64,000 nucleotides of DNA, taken from the NCBI RefSeq assembly GCF_032854445.1, contig NC_088295.1:21999385-22063384 (forward strand), read 5' to 3'. Below are positions 61,383-64,000 of the stretch, piece by piece. The DNA comes from Liolophura sinensis. Its lineage: Eukaryota > Mollusca > Polyplacophora > Chitonida > Chitonidae. Position numbers and translations under genes: made by a program. The notes below the pieces were generated by a model. It saw nothing but the letters and a program-made list of their open reading frames with translations. It was not told the origin of the DNA and made no database searches. Within the stretch, counting starts at the first letter, position 1. Each line of letters starts with the position of its first letter.

Positions 61383-64000
61383 CTCCACAAAAATGGCACT
61401 CCACAAAAATGAAAGCCATAGCAATTGTTTAAAGCTCATATAGTATCTATATCGAGGCCAACGATAAGGGTAAACTTATCCTGGGCATGGATATAATCGT
61501 TAATTGCACGTTGTCTATGTTCTGTATGCTCAGTAATTACGTTTATTTTAAGTGGTGTCTTATACTGGGATATTCATTTTGTTCATCGCATACTGTGATA
61601 AAATGTATGTTACAACATGCGGGCACCAATAAAAACCTGTCCTCTACCACTTAGTCATCTTTCCAAATATTTCTCAATTTATGGCCTTATGGATTAAAAA
61701 TTAATCCCTTACCTGGATCATTTTGGCCACTGTCAGTAAGTCCCACCGTCAGTACTAATTGTGGGTATACACTGTGAAAGTTGTCTAGCAGGGCTAACCT
61801 GTAGCCTTGTTCTCTTAAGTTATACGCAATCTGTTTAAATCACATTACATGTATGAAGCGGTTGTCGTCGTGACTGTATAATGACAAATATTTATTTTGC
61901 GCCCGCACGCTAGTGATGCATGAAATACATGGAATAGTGTCTGATTACATATGTATACTACTTGCCAGATGTAAAACATAAGCGCAGCGCCAGGCGTTAA
62001 AATGAAGGACAATATATCTACAACGCAAAATTATGACGAAGCCCTTCCCGTGTAAAGTCGCTCTTGTATAAGCCGTAGCACTTTACGTGCATTTAATAAG
62101 GGGAACAATTATAATATATGTAAATAGAGGTACGTGCACAGATACATATCTGCCATCGATTAACATGGCGTAAAAATATGATAATCTTAGCACAATATTT
62201 AAGTCAAGGGTAATGGTTGTCCCAATTGTCATTGCCCCTTGACCAGTCCTGACTGCAAGGTGTGGTAAATTTGTAGCAGTTTCCCTAGTATATAATGCTC
62301 CCATAAACGTGCATCCCCAGAGATATGCGATATTCGCTCTGATATTATATCCATATAGAAAAACTATGCATAGATAGCACGTTCACTTTTTTATCATAGA
62401 CTAATTAAACCCAGTTGAAAGTTAATGTCGTTTTGTGGAGACAGACGTTTTTATATCACTGCTGAGATTTAATGTTTATGTCCCCAAAATATACACGGAT
62501 GTCCAGTCAACATACACTCTGCTTTTCTCCTTCCCTCTATGATAATACATCTACGGATACCTCTCTCTATATTTATTTATATGTAAACTTCCTATCTATA
62601 AAAGTCAGGATATTGTAGAAAATGTGCTATATGCATTGTCATTCTAATTTTCTAATTAAAAAACTCCAAAAATATAAAAAGAACGACAGACACAACGTTG
62701 TCAGGAACACTAACTTAAAAATGATCATGTACATATACCAGCCCTGGTTTTGGTTGTTGATAACGTAGTGTTTGGGTAATCCCTATCCTTTGTGATATCC
62801 CAAGTCAGTCCATATGTTCAGATGTAAGAAAATGCTATGAACATGCCAAAGACTTCAGCTTAAATGAACATACCTGCAAACGCCTCTTATCCTAGAAAAC
62901 CAACAGCTCGTCATGGAACTGCAAATCACCGTGCAAACCTAAAGCCTGTATAAGTTTTTTTAGCATGTCTCCTATATTACAGACCTCGAAACAGTACACC
63001 TGTGGTTGTAACGTTGCCCCAATAGCCAACAAGATTGGGCAAGTCGCACACGGTGTATGTAACAATAATTAGCTTACCTTAATTAACACATGTATATCCT
63101 CCGTGTACAAAGATCGTCCTTTCTACGTGGAAAGTCCCAGAGGTATGTGCGGGTATAAAGCTGGGTTACTCCCGGCAAACAGCATGTCCTCTTCAACCGT
63201 CCGTCTGTCAGCTACAAACTCGCTGGCTCAGGTAGACCCCCGTAACCTAGTCCTGCTAGGACAAAACACACAATTCTGCTGTCTCTGTGCCTTTTGAGAC
63301 CACAGCATGGATTCATCCTCAACACTATGTAGAGTTGGAGTCACGGTGCTTTTCACTCACGCGGCTCACAACAGATGGTCAGACATAATACAGAGTATAA
63401 CCAGTGAGCATGCTGGCCTAGGTAAACCCGCTGTCCTTACAGGTGTTTAATGATGTTTATATGTTATTTATGATAAATATCAGCAAGAAAATGAGTATGA
63501 AAACCATGAGGTGGCATGCATGTATATCATTCAGACTGGAGCCGCGAAATCTCCTCAGTCCTAACGGGACAAAGCCTGGGATTACGTCTCTTCATCTCAT
63601 TCACTTCCATCAGATTTACACCTGCGATTTACACCGTCACGTGATCAGATAACTTAGGCAGTTTTATCAGGTTTCCAGATGGTTAAGTGAAGGGACAGGT
63701 TTTTTTTCACCCCTTTACCTTCAGTGACCACACAAGCCCATCCGAGGCTTTTGTTTTAAGTAATCCGAGCATGCCCGTGTATATCTTATGTAGGCCTAGG
63801 TTAACCTCACTGAACTCCACTGCCTGAGCCAAACGAGTTCACAGGAGATGAAAAAGAGTATTGAAAAAACTGTAAACGTTTATGGGAATGACTTTGTGGC
63901 GCTAGTTGGATGAGGCAAAACGCATCCTCATATATGGCATAGTGGACGGAAGATCGTACATTGTACACAGATCTGTAACAGACCTATGCAAAAAATATAC

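Larger units (their letters stand above)
48902..64000. other. 15-kb region without a supported gene
   Basis: I found only short ORFs without domains, a few SINE-like fragments and simple repeats. Good splice-donor consensus occurs at 53755 (- strand, ctacaggtaagc) and 55896 (+ strand, aaacaggtaagt), which might mark untranslated or tiny exons. This region could be a long 5' intron or the promoter region of the - strand gene. Confidence 0.5.

Noticed and set aside
1-64000. CRISPR arrays, bacterial operons, rRNA or functional tRNA genes, viral genes
   Set aside because: None seen; the direct repeats are minisatellites without unique spacers, and the window is eukaryotic.

Overview
This is animal nuclear DNA. 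It has long spliced genes, GT-AG introns of a few hundred bases to about 1.8 kb, tRNA-derived SINE-like repeats, a Tc1 transposon, a hAT-type MITE and several minisatellites. The SINE tail (a cytosine-rich block, then a run like gcgtaaaacaccaatcaaataaata) and the many tacatgtacatgta motifs remind me of lophotrochozoans such as molluscs or brachiopods. That assignment rests on general familiarity, not on a search.

Positions 969-33527 (+ strand) carry the 3' three quarters of one very large gene of the FRAS1 family. I could trace 46 exons with matching splice phases. They encode, in order, the last furin-like cysteine-rich repeat, exactly 12 CSPG/NG2 repeats, exactly 5 Calx-beta domains, the FRAS1/FREM2 C-terminal ectodomain, a furin-type site, one transmembrane helix and a basic tail ending in a class I PDZ ligand (GTEV). 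The exons total 8833 nt, about 2943 codons. The N-terminal part (VWC domains and the other furin-like repeats) must lie to the left of position 1. One exon (7098-7363) holds two apparent +1 frameshifts.

Repeats inside this gene's introns are a ~61-bp minisatellite (1-455), a hAT MITE with an 8-bp target-site duplication (2470-2912), SINE-like copies, a 21-bp, a 55-bp and an 87-bp minisatellite, a 1.66-kb Tc1 element (19481-21138) and a 111-bp inverted repeat (29291-29401). The 87-bp array is built from copies of the next exon's own splice acceptor.

From 33528 to 39899 lie the 3' UTR/downstream region, a 34-bp-arm hairpin and a patchwork of dispersed repeats. On the - strand, 48901 down to 39900, five phase-compatible exons encode a single-pass membrane protein with a cytoplasmic tail of about 420 residues that I do not recognise. 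It is tail-to-tail with the FRAS1-like gene. The remaining 15 kb (48902-64000) shows no exon I can support.
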